The notes below the pieces were generated by a model, which was not told where the DNA came from, searched no databases, and saw only the letters and a program-made list of their open reading frames with translations. The position numbers were made by a program, and so were the translations under genes. A DNA stretch of 22,397 nt from a virus: positions 1 to 22,397 of the IMG/VR virus record IMGVR_UViG_3300042327_000981. One strand, given 5' to 3'. This document shows positions 13,353 to 21,022 of the stretch, in pieces; position 1 is the first letter of the stretch, and every line of letters starts with the position of its first letter.

Positions 13353-15431
13353 TTAAGCTTGCCAGGTGACCGATCCACCGACGAGCACGTACGCGCCGCC
13401 CGACCACATGAACTCGACGATGAGCCGCTGATTGGCGGTGCCTGCCGCAGTCGTTCCGAGCGCCGTCCCGGTCGCGCCGACGAACTGCGAGCCGAACGCA
13501 AGGGTGAAGCCCCCCGTGGCGTTCTGCTGCGCGATGACGGCGACCCGCTTGCCGATGGCCGCGCTGTTCCACGGCGGGTTGACGATGATCGTGTTGCCGG
13601 TGAGCGTCAGCGTCAGCGTATCGACGACGTTGAGCTCTTCCGTCACGTTGCCCGTGACGTTGCCTTTCGCACGCAGATAGCCGCTGTTCGTCGGCCGCTG
13701 CATGCAGAAGAAGCAGTTGTCCTGCGGCGACGGGGAAACCCCCTGCCAGAAGAACTGCGCGGTGACCGACTCGCCCGCCGAGTTCGTCCAGGCGACGTTC
13801 TCCCAGCGCAGCACCGGCCCGTTGAAGTTGCGGAACGACACAAGCGGCACGCGCGGCGTGCCCGACGGCAGCAGTCCGTCGAGATGCAGCACCGCGCCGT
13901 TGCCGTTGCCGATCTCGAACGCAGGCCCGGACAGCTTGTCGCCGTTCTCAAGCTTGCCGTTGCGCCACGTCTGCTTCGCATTCCCGGTTGCGCCCGACTG
14001 CGCGCCGAGCAGGAACAGCCGCTGGCACGACTCAGGGTAGTAACCGTCCACCGTCAGCGTGCCGTGCGCCAGGCCGTCGGACGCGACGAGGTGCCGCAGG
14101 TGGCTCGCCAGGATGTTGCGGATGACCGTGTTGTCGGCATTCAGCCGCGCGCCGTTGCCGCCAACGCCAGCCGGTTGCAGTGGGTAGAACGGGGAGTTGG
14201 TCTTGCCGATGGAGAGGAACGCGCCCATCGTCGGCACCGTGCTGCGCGCGCCACCCGTCGCGGCGTTGTGCGACATGGTGACCTGAGTCGGGCTGTCGAT
14301 AGACCGAATGACCGCATGATCCGGCATGCACGCTGCAACTGAGGCGCTGGCGTCGTTCAGCGACATGCCGCGTCGCAGGTTGGTCGTGTCGCTCATGGTC
14401 ACGAGCGGTGATGCGTTGGTGAACGTCATCGTGCGCGCCGACAGTTGGCACATCGGGTACGGCGACTCGAAGGTCGTTCCGTCCACGTTGTAGCCGAACT
14501 CGACGCAGAACATGCAGTAGTTCCACCAGCAGTCGCGGAACGTCTGCGTGGTGCAGTCGTTCAGCGCCACCGCCGAGAAGTAGTCGACCCACGAGCACTG
14601 CGAGAACCCGGCGTTGAAGAACACATGCTGGTTCGCGGCATCGCCACCGCCGAGCTGCACCGCGCGCTGGTTGACGAACACCTGCACGAGGTTGCCCGAC
14701 GTCGCGGCGAAGTTCGTAATCGTCGGCTGATCGGCGAACGTGACCGTGATCGGGCTGGTGCCGGCGACGCTGGTGACCGTCGCCCAGTGCGGCGCAGGGC
14801 TCACCATCGACGCATAGGCGTCCGCGCTGATGCAGATGGCATCGCCGACCGAAACGGCAGTGCCGGCAGGTAGCGTGCAGCTCGTCGCCCCTGCGCTGAT
14901 GCCAGCAGACAGCCCGCGAACGTCGCGCACGACAACGCCCGGCCCGGCCCACTTGATCTTCTCGAACCGCAGGTGCGTGGTCTGCGGCGTGCCGTCGTTC
15001 GTGAACAGCCAGTCGGCACCGCTGCGTGCAACCGTCGAGATGAACGTCGTCGCGCCCTCGCTGCGGAAGGTCGGCCACCGCCCCTCCGGCGTCGACAGCA
15101 TCGAGAACGCTTCATTCGCCGGGGGGCCGCGCCACAGGATCGGCGGCACGTAGTAGAAGTCGCCGCCCGGGAACACGACCTCCAGCTTGCCCCCGCTTGC
15201 AGCAATCCGGTCGGCGACGTTCTGCAGCAGCACGGTATTCGCGGCGGCATGGGCCGACCCGGTCTGCAGGCCCTTGACGATCACGGCCGGCGACACGAGC
15301 CCCGGATCGACCACCACCCCGTGACCGCGCTGCACGATGTCGCGCTCGATCTGCTGCGACAGGTTCAGCACCTGCCCGATGGTGTAAGCCCCGTGCGAGA
15401 GCGTCACTGACTGCGTGATGCGGACCGTCAT
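13353..15431 (-). CDS. Beta-helix tailspike-like protein with fused N-terminal module, 692 aa
   Basis: ATG at 15431, overlapping the portal stop (ATGA). Residues 1-45 (VTLSHGAYTIGQVLNLSQQI, ending RGHGVVVDPG) resemble a small stand-alone phage protein and probably anchor the spike. Residues 60-160 (LEVVFPGGDFYYVPP, TFRSEGATTF) enter a beta-helix, with N/G turns to about 550. Two small beta insertions are visible: GLSAGISAGATSCTLPAGTA from 173, and a 'SPLVTMSDTTNLRRGMSL' segment from 341. The C-terminal part (TIIVNPPWNSAAIGKRV, FTLAFGSQFVG, GTANQRLIVEFMWSGGAYVL) is like the C-terminal knob of phage fibres. Twelve cysteines are present, with a dense group at 293-309. Probably a receptor-binding or depolymerase spike; catalytic residues are not identified. 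Confidence 0.82.
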   Translation of the reverse strand: MTVRITQSVTLSHGAYTIGQVLNLSQQIERDIVQRGHGVVVDPGLVSPAVIVKGLQTGSAHAAANTVLLQNVADRIAASGGKLEVVFPGGDFYYVPPILWRGPPANEAFSMLSTPEGRWPTFRSEGATTFISTVARSGADWLFTNDGTPQTTHLRFEKIKWAGPGVVVRDVRGLSAGISAGATSCTLPAGTAVSVGDAICISADAYASMVSPAPHWATVTSVAGTSPITVTFADQPTITNFAATSGNLVQVFVNQRAVQLGGGDAANQHVFFNAGFSQCSWVDYFSAVALNDCTTQTFRDCWWNYCMFCVEFGYNVDGTTFESPYPMCQLSARTMTFTNASPLVTMSDTTNLRRGMSLNDASASVAACMPDHAVIRSIDSPTQVTMSHNAATGGARSTVPTMGAFLSIGKTNSPFYPLQPAGVGGNGARLNADNTVIRNILASHLRHLVASDGLAHGTLTVDGYYPESCQRLFLLGAQSGATGNAKQTWRNGKLENGDKLSGPAFEIGNGNGAVLHLDGLLPSGTPRVPLVSFRNFNGPVLRWENVAWTNSAGESVTAQFFWQGVSPSPQDNCFFCMQRPTNSGYLRAKGNVTGNVTEELNVVDTLTLTLTGNTIIVNPPWNSAAIGKRVAVIAQQNATGGFTLAFGSQFVGATGTALGTTAAGTANQRLIVEFMWSGGAYVLVGGSVTWQA

Positions 15432-17617
15432 TGCTGATTCTCCTGATTTGGCTCAGCCGGCACGTCGTCGTCTTCGACCTCGATCACCTCACTGGCCGCA
15501 ATCCGCCCGTCCGGACCGCGCATGTGGCGCACCACCTTGCGACGGGCAAGCGGCGGCTGTCCGCGCTCGTTGACGCCCTGCGCAGCCAGTCGCTCGCGCC
15601 GCGCGTTCGTGTCGCTCTTCTCGCGCGAGTCGCGGTCCATCGCCGCGCGGGCCAGGTCGACCTGGTGCTGCAGGAATGCGGCCGAGCGGCGAACGTCGGC
15701 GTCGAGCTGCGCCTTCTGGAAGTCGGCGCGGATGCCGAGCTCCTTGAGCCGCACGTCCTCGGCGGCCTTCTGGCGATCGAGCGAGAGCTTCGCCTGCTCG
15801 GCCATGAGGCGCGGATCCGGCGGCGGGCCCATCTGCTGGCCGGGCGGCTGCTTCGCGGGGTTCACCCAGAACTCGTCGGGGTCGCGGTAGCCGGCCTCGG
15901 TCGTGATCTTCGCGAGCGAGTTGTACATCGTCTGCGGATTCGACAGGCCCATGCCGGCCACGCCCTGCTGCGCGGTCACGATCATCTGCAGCAGGGAGAT
16001 GCGGGCCTGCTTGTCGCCGCTGCCGAGCGCCACGTTGACCCGCATGTCACTGCGCTTCTGCCACTCGCGCGGGTCAACCGCCGTCCACTTGCCGCGAAGC
16101 TGCATCGTCAGCTTCTTCTGCCCGTGCTTGAGCAGCAGCGTGTGGACGATCTGGTACAGCTCCTTGACGCCCGTCTCGGCGAAGACGCGGGCGATCAGCT
16201 CGATGCGCGCCATCGCGGCGCTCATCACCTGGTTGATCCCGCTGGCCGTCTTGTTCAGCGCGTTGCCGTCGAAGTTCTGACCCTGCAGCACGCGCGGCGA
16301 GGCACCGGTCCTGTTCTCGAGCACGCTGTCCATGTACTCGATCGTCTGAATGATCGGCGCGCCCAGCGCGGGCGTCACCAGCGGCACGATCGCAGTCGAC
16401 GGGTCGCCCGAGACACGCACGATGCCGCCCGGGCGCACGGTCAGCAGGTCGTCGAGGTTGACCGTGTCCTCGTTGATCGCGTGCCGGCCGTTGTTGGCCA
16501 GGTACATGTTGTCGAGCAGGCCGCGGATCAGCGTGGTCTTGATCTCCTGCAGATCCATGACCGCGTCGGCCACGCTCATGCCCTGGTGCCGGTGCGGCAC
16601 GATCGTGGGGGTGAGCGCCGCCACCAGCACGCGGTCGTACGGCTCGTTCGCGAGGATCGTCTTGCCGACCACCACCACGCGGCGCATCTCGGCGATGCCG
16701 TCTCCGTCGTAGTCGACGCGCATGAACGCGGTCCGCACGCGCACCTCGCGGCTGGCCGGATCGTTGTCGTCGGCGGTGCCGTCCTCGTCGGTGCGGGTCA
16801 GCACGCGGTTCCGGATGGCCTCGACGTTGCGCCCGTCGGTCGCGAAGCTGCCGTCGTCCTCGTCGGCCAGCGAGTCGGGCACGTCGAAGCCCGCCTCGCG
16901 CAGCTCCGAGATGGTCTTGTCCTCCCAATACTCGACGAAGTTCGCCCTCTGCAAGCTGACGTGCTTGTAGCCGCCCTCGACGCGGATGCGCTCCGGCGGG
17001 ATGGTCTCGATGCAGACCTTGCCCTGCGGCTCGCGCCGGCGCAGCGTGACGTCCCAGAACTCTTCGACGCCTGCGGCCGTGGCCACCATCTGCCGCTCGG
17101 ACTCGACGATGTCGATGTCACGGTCCTCCATCAGCAGCGTGAGCTCCTCGACCGTCATGTTGCGGTAGCGGCTCTCGGTCGTCTCGGTGCGCTCGTCCCA
17201 GTAGGCGAGCACGTAGGCGTTCTTCGACAGCAGCGCGTCTGTGAACCAAGCGTAGAGCGTCGCGAACCCGTCGTTCTGGTCGACGACGACGTGGTCGACG
17301 ACGTCCGTCTCCTGGTCGGCCTGCTCGACGTCCTCCGGGCCCTTCGGGGTGAATTTCACCACCTGTTCGCCGCCGAAGAACATGCGCAGGAGCGCGGGCT
17401 TGATCCACTCGATGGTCGAGTAGACCTCGCGCATGACGATCTGGCTGCGTCCCTCGACCTCGTTGCCGAGCGCATCGCCGAAGTAGTAGGACAGCGCCTT
17501 GGCGTTGTCGCCGGAGACGGTCGCGTTCTCGCTCTTCGACTCGCGGGACTCGATCAGCGCGAGCAGGCGCTGCTCGCCCATCTCGCGGTTCTTTTTGCGT
17601 GCGGCCGGTTTAGCCAT
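15428..17617 (-). CDS. Portal protein, P22-like, 729 aa
   Basis: The start is the ATG at 17617, which has a near-perfect AAGGAGG site six bases upstream; the frame is open further upstream but overlaps the 68-aa gene. The length of 729 is close to the 725 of P22 portal. Recognisable portal segments are ALSYYFGDALGNEVEGRSQI, then VMREVYSTIEWIKPALLRMF (about residues 40-80), a wing region with VRTAFMRVDYDGDGIAEMRR, then HQGMSVADAVMDLQEIKTTL, and RTGASPRVLQGQNFDGNALN followed by KTASGINQVMSAAMARIELI. The C-terminal 120 residues are charged helix (LMAEQAKLSLDRQKAAEDVR), which could form the barrel. The protein makes the dodecameric gate for DNA and nucleates the head. Confidence 0.92.
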   Translation of the reverse strand: MAKPAARKKNREMGEQRLLALIESRESKSENATVSGDNAKALSYYFGDALGNEVEGRSQIVMREVYSTIEWIKPALLRMFFGGEQVVKFTPKGPEDVEQADQETDVVDHVVVDQNDGFATLYAWFTDALLSKNAYVLAYWDERTETTESRYRNMTVEELTLLMEDRDIDIVESERQMVATAAGVEEFWDVTLRRREPQGKVCIETIPPERIRVEGGYKHVSLQRANFVEYWEDKTISELREAGFDVPDSLADEDDGSFATDGRNVEAIRNRVLTRTDEDGTADDNDPASREVRVRTAFMRVDYDGDGIAEMRRVVVVGKTILANEPYDRVLVAALTPTIVPHRHQGMSVADAVMDLQEIKTTLIRGLLDNMYLANNGRHAINEDTVNLDDLLTVRPGGIVRVSGDPSTAIVPLVTPALGAPIIQTIEYMDSVLENRTGASPRVLQGQNFDGNALNKTASGINQVMSAAMARIELIARVFAETGVKELYQIVHTLLLKHGQKKLTMQLRGKWTAVDPREWQKRSDMRVNVALGSGDKQARISLLQMIVTAQQGVAGMGLSNPQTMYNSLAKITTEAGYRDPDEFWVNPAKQPPGQQMGPPPDPRLMAEQAKLSLDRQKAAEDVRLKELGIRADFQKAQLDADVRRSAAFLQHQVDLARAAMDRDSREKSDTNARRERLAAQGVNERGQPPLARRKVVRHMRGPDGRIAASEVIEVEDDDVPAEPNQENQQ

Positions 17618-17816
17618 CGACGGCCTCCTTGCGTGGGGCCTGCCGCGAGATCGCGACCTGGGCGAGCGTCGTGCGCAGCGTGGTGATCTCGGCGTGCATG
17701 AGCTCGAGCGCCTCGCTCTGCTTGCGGCAGCCGGCCAGGATGTCCTGCATGGCCTCCTGCTGCATCTGGACCTGTGCACGGAGCAGCGCGACGGACTGGG
17801 CGAGAGCCATGGACAT
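17610..17816 (-). CDS. Small helical (coiled-coil) protein, 68 aa
   Basis: ATG at 17816 overlapping the terminase stop as TGATG; the end overlaps the portal start by eight bases. The protein is one long amphipathic helix with Gln, Leu and Met at heptad-like spacing (SVALLRAQVQMQQEAMQDIL, then EALELMHAEITTLRTTLAQV), ending in a basic tail. Two alternative starts (Met1, Met3) are next to each other. Small coiled-coil proteins between terminase and portal genes are common; it might link the motor and the portal. I cannot name a family. Confidence 0.7.
   Translation of the reverse strand: MSMALAQSVALLRAQVQMQQEAMQDILAGCRKQSEALELMHAEITTLRTTLAQVAISRQAPRKEAVDG
17624..17630 (-). promoter_or_regulatory. 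Strong ribosome binding site of the portal gene
   Basis: AAGGAGG on the minus strand, six bases before the ATG at 17617. It decides the portal start against the longer open frame and lies inside the end of the 68-aa gene. Confidence 0.85.
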
Positions 17817-19234
17817 CAGACGATCCCCAGCGCAGGGTAGTTGATCTGGGCGCGCTTGCGCGACTCGGTGCGGCCCTTGATCAGGTTGCCGAACAGCCGC
17901 GCCGCGATGTACTGCAGCGCGTCGTGCGGGTGCGAGTAGTCGTTCTTGTCAGGCGTGTCGTGATACCGCGGCTCCACGCCGCCGATCTGCACGCGCTTGT
18001 AGGTGTAGCGGCCTTGGAAGCCGCGGCGCAGCATTCGGCAGCGCGGGTTGACCACCAGGCGCGGGCGGCCGCTGACCAGCGTGTTCAGCCCGTGCTTCAC
18101 GCTGCCCAGCCGGATCTCGATCACCTGAATGCCGTCGATCATGTGGAAGCCGCGACCGCGCAGGATCGAGAAGCAGGTCTCGTTCTCCTTGGCCAGAGCG
18201 CTCGTGGCGTGGCCAGCTGGGTCGCCGACGCTCGTGACCTTCGCGTGGTCGATCCACGGGTAGCGCTGCGCGAGCATGGCCAGCACCTCGTCGGCGAACG
18301 CCTCCATGCCGATCGAGTCCGCGGTGAGCTCGTCGAAGGCGACGACCTGGCCGTTCGGCAGCTGCTGCGCGGCGACAAACGCGGGCTGCAGGCCGAAGTC
18401 CCAGCCGAAGAGCAGCGAGTCCATCGCGGCCTTCTCGTTCGGCTCCGCGGCCGGGCTGCAGTGCACGCTGTCGACGTACGACGGGTAGACCGGCTTGCCC
18501 TCCCGGACGTAGCCGTACTCGGCGTCGACGTAGACCCGCACGAAGTCCGGATCGGCCGAGTCCGCCATGTCCTGGTAGTAGCCCGGGCGCAGGTTCGGCA
18601 GGTTCTCCGCGTGCGGCGAGCGGCCGCCGGGTTGGCGGAACAGCGCCCAGTTCCGCGGGCGCACCTCCTCGAACTGCTTGTACCACCAGCTGTCGTCGTC
18701 GGGCGGGTTCGTGTCCATGATCGCGCCCGGCTCGACGCAGCCGCCCTGCGCGACGCTCGGGTAGCGGCCGACGCGACCGAGCAGCGCCTGGATGATCGGC
18801 CATGGCACCTCGCGGGCCTCGTTGACCCAGGCGCCGGTGAGCTCGAGCGAGAGCAGGTTGCTCACATGGTCCGGTCGGTCGAGCGCGCGGAACAGGATCT
18901 CCAGGTGCAGGTCGGGCAGCAGCCGGTCGATCACGAGCCGGTGCTCGGACTTCAGGTACGTGCCGAAAGCGCTCGCCGGCAGCCACTGCTCGACGGTCCG
19001 CATCGTGGTGTCTTCGAGCTGGCGGTACGTGTTGCGGATGACCGCGAAGCGCGCGCGCCGCATGCCGTCGGGCCCGACCGGCTGGCGCTCCGCCCACTTC
19101 ACCAGCTCGATGACGCATCCGGCGCTTTTGCCGCTGCCGAAGGGCCCCATCAGCCCGCGAACGAAGGTGCCGTGCGCGTCGCTGAACCGCGCGAGCGTCG
19201 GCGAGTGCGTGTAGTGGTAGGCGAGGACGCTCAC
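17816..19234 (-). CDS. terL: Terminase large subunit, 472 aa
   Basis: Start is GTG at 19234, overlapping the small terminase stop (GTGA). The ATPase half has Walker A GPFGSGKS (residues 30-37) and Walker B LSLELTGAWVNEA (128-140) with E139 as the likely catalytic glutamate; IMDTNPPDDDSWW (172-184) fits the coupling motif. The RNase H-like nuclease half has all three acidic positions: GWDFGLQ (D279), VGDPAG (D338) and HPHDALQYIA (D438). The length is that of the Sf6 gp2/P22-like group. This is the motor that pumps DNA through the portal and cuts it; Sf6/P22-like enzymes use headful packaging, so headful packaging is likely here. All key residues are present, so it appears functional. Confidence 0.95.
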   Translation of the reverse strand: MSVLAYHYTHSPTLARFSDAHGTFVRGLMGPFGSGKSAGCVIELVKWAERQPVGPDGMRRARFAVIRNTYRQLEDTTMRTVEQWLPASAFGTYLKSEHRLVIDRLLPDLHLEILFRALDRPDHVSNLLSLELTGAWVNEAREVPWPIIQALLGRVGRYPSVAQGGCVEPGAIMDTNPPDDDSWWYKQFEEVRPRNWALFRQPGGRSPHAENLPNLRPGYYQDMADSADPDFVRVYVDAEYGYVREGKPVYPSYVDSVHCSPAAEPNEKAAMDSLLFGWDFGLQPAFVAAQQLPNGQVVAFDELTADSIGMEAFADEVLAMLAQRYPWIDHAKVTSVGDPAGHATSALAKENETCFSILRGRGFHMIDGIQVIEIRLGSVKHGLNTLVSGRPRLVVNPRCRMLRRGFQGRYTYKRVQIGGVEPRYHDTPDKNDYSHPHDALQYIAARLFGNLIKGRTESRKRAQINYPALGIV

Positions 19235-19695
19235 GATGCGCCGTCGCCGGGCTTGCGCTCGTACGCCGCGGCTGTCGGCCCGATCAGCAGGCGGATGCCG
19301 CCGCCGTTCTCACCGACGTGCTCGTGCGTCGATCGCTCGCCGTAGACCTTCGGCAGCATCTTCGACAGGAGCCACTTCCGAGTGTCGACCCGCAGCCTCG
19401 AGCGGGCGACAACCTCGGCGTTCGTGCGCTCGTTGCCGTCCGCGTCCTGATGCGTGTCGCTCGAGCCGTCGTCCGCGATCTCGAGCAGCTCCTCGGCCAG
19501 CCGCTCATAGCCCAGGGCCCGAGCGTGCGCGTACTGCGAAGCGAAGCCCTGCACGTCGTCGCGCGCCCACAGTCGAACGGCGGCCTCGGTCGGCATGCCG
19601 TCATCGCGACAGATGGCCCGCAGCGACTCCCCGGCGGCGAGACGCTCGCAGATCAGGTCCGCGATCTTCTGCGTGTACGTGGACTTGCGCCCCAC
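19231..19695 (-). CDS. terS: Terminase small subunit, Sf6-like, 154 aa
   Basis: GTG at 19695, four bases after the preceding stop, with only a weak ribosome binding site. The N-terminus is a helix-turn-helix: TYTQKIADLICERLAAGESL, then RAICRDDGMPTEAAVRLWAR, the usual DNA-binding part of Sf6 gp1-like small terminases. The middle (YAHARALGYERLAEELLEIA, DD) is the oligomerisation helix, and RSRLRVDTRKWLLSKMLPKV followed by YGE is the conserved core end. The C-terminus is Gly-rich and probably flexible, for contact with the large subunit. It would recognise the pac site, which in this phage group often lies in or near this gene; I could not locate it. Confidence 0.9.
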   Translation of the reverse strand: MGRKSTYTQKIADLICERLAAGESLRAICRDDGMPTEAAVRLWARDDVQGFASQYAHARALGYERLAEELLEIADDGSSDTHQDADGNERTNAEVVARSRLRVDTRKWLLSKMLPKVYGERSTHEHVGENGGGIRLLIGPTAAAYERKPGDGAS

Positions 19696-19699
19696 GATC

Positions 19700-19882
19700 T
19701 CAGCCGCGCCAGGCGCGCAGAGCGAGGTGCACGGCGATGGCGAGGTGCTTCTGCACGCCCGGGAACGGGGCCTGCGGCGCGAAGCGGAAGCGGTTGATGC
19801 TCTCCGGACCTTCGACGACCGCGTCCTCCCAGGCCTCGCGGTGCACTGCGTTGACCGCGGCGCTGTAGCTGCGGTTCAGCAC
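19700..19882 (-). CDS. Hypothetical protein, 60 aa
   Basis: GTG at 19882, overlapping the end of the 21-aa Lys/Gly ORF (GTGCTGA). The protein is MLNRSYSAAVNAVHREAWED at the start, ESINRFRFAPQAPFPGVQKH in the middle, and a hydrophobic helix LAIAVHLALRAWRG at the end. No family recognised. It ends four bases before the small terminase start, so it belongs to the packaging operon. Confidence 0.55.
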   Translation of the reverse strand: MLNRSYSAAVNAVHREAWEDAVVEGPESINRFRFAPQAPFPGVQKHLAIAVHLALRAWRG

Positions 19883-19941
19883 GGCCGCTTACCGCCGCCC
19901 TTTCCCTTGCCTTTGCCCTTGCCCTTCATCGCGTGCCCCAT
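19876..19941 (-). CDS. Lys/Gly-repeat mini-protein, 21 aa
   Basis: ATG at 19941, with a second in-frame ATG four codons on. The peptide is MGHAMKGKGKGKGKGGGKRP followed by Cys: alternating Lys and Gly with a basic end. It is the first ORF after the tandem hairpins and its TGA overlaps the GTG of the 60-aa gene. There is no clear ribosome binding site. Such a peptide could bind nucleic acid. It is short, so the case rests on the overlap and the regular K-G repeat. Confidence 0.4.
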   Translation of the reverse strand: MGHAMKGKGKGKGKGGGKRPC

Positions 19942-19947
19942 GTGAGA

Positions 19948-19968
19948 AGCCCGGCGCGGGGCCGGGCT
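19948..19968 (-). terminator. GC-rich hairpin, possible terminator (second of two)
   Basis: Perfect 8-bp stem (19948-19955 with 19961-19968) and a five-base loop. In the direction of the genes it is followed by TCTC rather than a T-run, so factor-independent termination would be weak. It sits in the gap between the replication and packaging operons. Confidence 0.55.
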
Positions 19969-19970
19969 AA

Positions 19971-19988
19971 GCGGTCCTGGCGGACCGC
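19971..19988 (-). terminator. GC-rich hairpin, possible terminator (first of two)
   Basis: Perfect 7-bp stem (19971-19977 with 19982-19988) and four-base loop, two bases before the next hairpin. No T-run follows. With its neighbour it forms a double structure that could stop, pause or process the early transcript. Confidence 0.55.
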
Positions 19989-20010
19989 GGAGGAGGAGAC
20001 GGGACGATTG

Positions 20011-20259
20011 TCACGCTGGCTGGCTTTCGGAATCCCGAACGATTGCGGCGGCTGCGAGCCCTCGAACGGTGTGCTCGCCCCAGAGCTCGAGGAGCGCCTC
20101 GCCGTCGGAGTGGCGCGGCTCGGCGCCGAGGTTCTGCCAGCCGTGGACGGTGGCGATGCCGACGTCGAGGGAGCGGGCGATCTGGGTGAGCGAGACGCCG
20201 GCGCCCCGCAGCTCGAGGATGACGCGAGGCCAGTCGATGGGGGGCGCTCGGCGGGTCAT
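20011..20259 (-). CDS. Small helix-turn-helix protein, 82 aa
   Basis: ATG at 20259 overlapping the VRR-NUC stop (ATGA). After a basic start, residues 11-42 contain PRVILELRGAGVSLTQIARS, then LDVGIATVHGWQNLG, a helix-turn-helix of the type found in small phage DNA-binding proteins. The second half (GEALLELWGEHTVRGL) is one helix. As the last gene before the operon boundary it may regulate late genes or be a Cro-like or antitermination factor. The exact role is unknown. Confidence 0.72.
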   Translation of the reverse strand: MTRRAPPIDWPRVILELRGAGVSLTQIARSLDVGIATVHGWQNLGAEPRHSDGEALLELWGEHTVRGLAAAAIVRDSESQPA

Positions 20260-20621
20260 GACGCTGCGAGGTACTCGACGATCAGGTCGCGCGCGGCGAT
20301 CCAGCCGACGCAGACCTCAGCGCGGTAGCCGCGCTCGTTGTAGCCGGCGATCCACTCGCGCTGCTCTGGGGTGACGGAGTAGCGGCCGGGCTTCTTGAGT
20401 TCGATGCGCAGGCCGTGATAGCCGCCGCGGGGCACGTCGAGCAGCACGTCCGGGACGCCGCGGCGCACGCCCTCGGCCTTGAGCCGGGCGGCCGTCCTTG
20501 CGCTGCGCTGCCCGCCGTTGGGCACCGCGAACAGCCAGCGCAGCTCGGGGTGCTGCCGGCGAACGGCATCGGCCCAGGCGAACAACGCAACCTGGTGCGC
20601 GTGCTCGTCGCCTCCGGTCAC
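20256..20621 (-). CDS. VRR-NUC domain nuclease, 121 aa
   Basis: GTG at 20621, overlapping the stop of the winged-helix gene. The protein is a minimal VRR-NUC (PF08774-type) nuclease of the PD-(D/E)XK fold. E6 and Q10 in helix 1, FAVPNGGQRS (31-40), RRGVPDVLLDVP with D58 (53-64), RIELKK with E74 and K76 (72-77), and Q87 together form the expected active site. Stand-alone viral VRR-NUC proteins act on branched DNA such as Holliday junctions and flaps. In a replication operon it probably helps resolve phage DNA before packaging. All key residues are present. Confidence 0.9.
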   Translation of the reverse strand: MTGGDEHAHQVALFAWADAVRRQHPELRWLFAVPNGGQRSARTAARLKAEGVRRGVPDVLLDVPRGGYHGLRIELKKPGRYSVTPEQREWIAGYNERGYRAEVCVGWIAARDLIVEYLAAS

Positions 20622-21022
20622 ACCGGCACCACGCGATCAAGCAGCGCGCGCAGCTGCTGCACCTGGTCGGCCGTGAGCTGCACGCGGTCGTCGACCTGCA
20701 GCGCGCCGTAGATCACGACCGTGCCGTCGAGCCATACGCAGGCGTCGAACGACGGCTCGTCGGGCGGCGCCTCTTCCTCGGCAGCGGCCTCCTCGACCGC
20801 CTCCGGCGCGCGAGGCGCACGCGGCGGGCGCGGCGCCGGCAAAGCCGTTGGATCCAGCCGCCACAGCGCGCCCGGCCCCTCCCCCGCCTGCACCGTGTCG
20901 TGCATGCCGCCCAGCTGCTGCGCCACGATGATCAGCGGCTTGCCCAGCGCCTCGGCCAGTTGCGCGGTCGTGCGGGTCCGGCCCTCGGCCAGGATCTCGC
21001 GAATCTCGTCTCGGATGCTCAT
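20618..21022 (-). CDS. Winged-helix-like phage protein, 134 aa
   Basis: I chose ATG at 21022 because it overlaps the upstream stop (ATGA); the frame is open much further but over other genes. Residues 3-56 (IRDEIREILAEGRTRTTAQL, then AEALGKPLIIVAQQLGGMHD) look like a winged helix-turn-helix ending in a short 'ALWRLDP' wing. A Pro/Ala linker follows, then an acidic segment (residues 70-90), then a small folded end with VWLDGTVVIYGALQV and a final helix (TADQVQQLRALLDRV). It resembles small regulatory proteins in phage replication regions, role unknown. Confidence 0.7.
   Translation of the reverse strand: MSIRDEIREILAEGRTRTTAQLAEALGKPLIIVAQQLGGMHDTVQAGEGPGALWRLDPTALPAPRPPRAPRAPEAVEEAAAEEEAPPDEPSFDACVWLDGTVVIYGALQVDDRVQLTADQVQQLRALLDRVVPV

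Noticed and set aside
15431-17686. Plus-strand 751-codon open frame opposite the portal gene
   Set aside because: Composition typical for an antisense shadow in GC-rich DNA; the portal gene on the other strand has strong family motifs and an excellent ribosome binding site.
17774-19345. Plus-strand 523-codon open frame opposite the large terminase gene
   Set aside because: Shadow; the terminase motifs on the minus strand are all intact.
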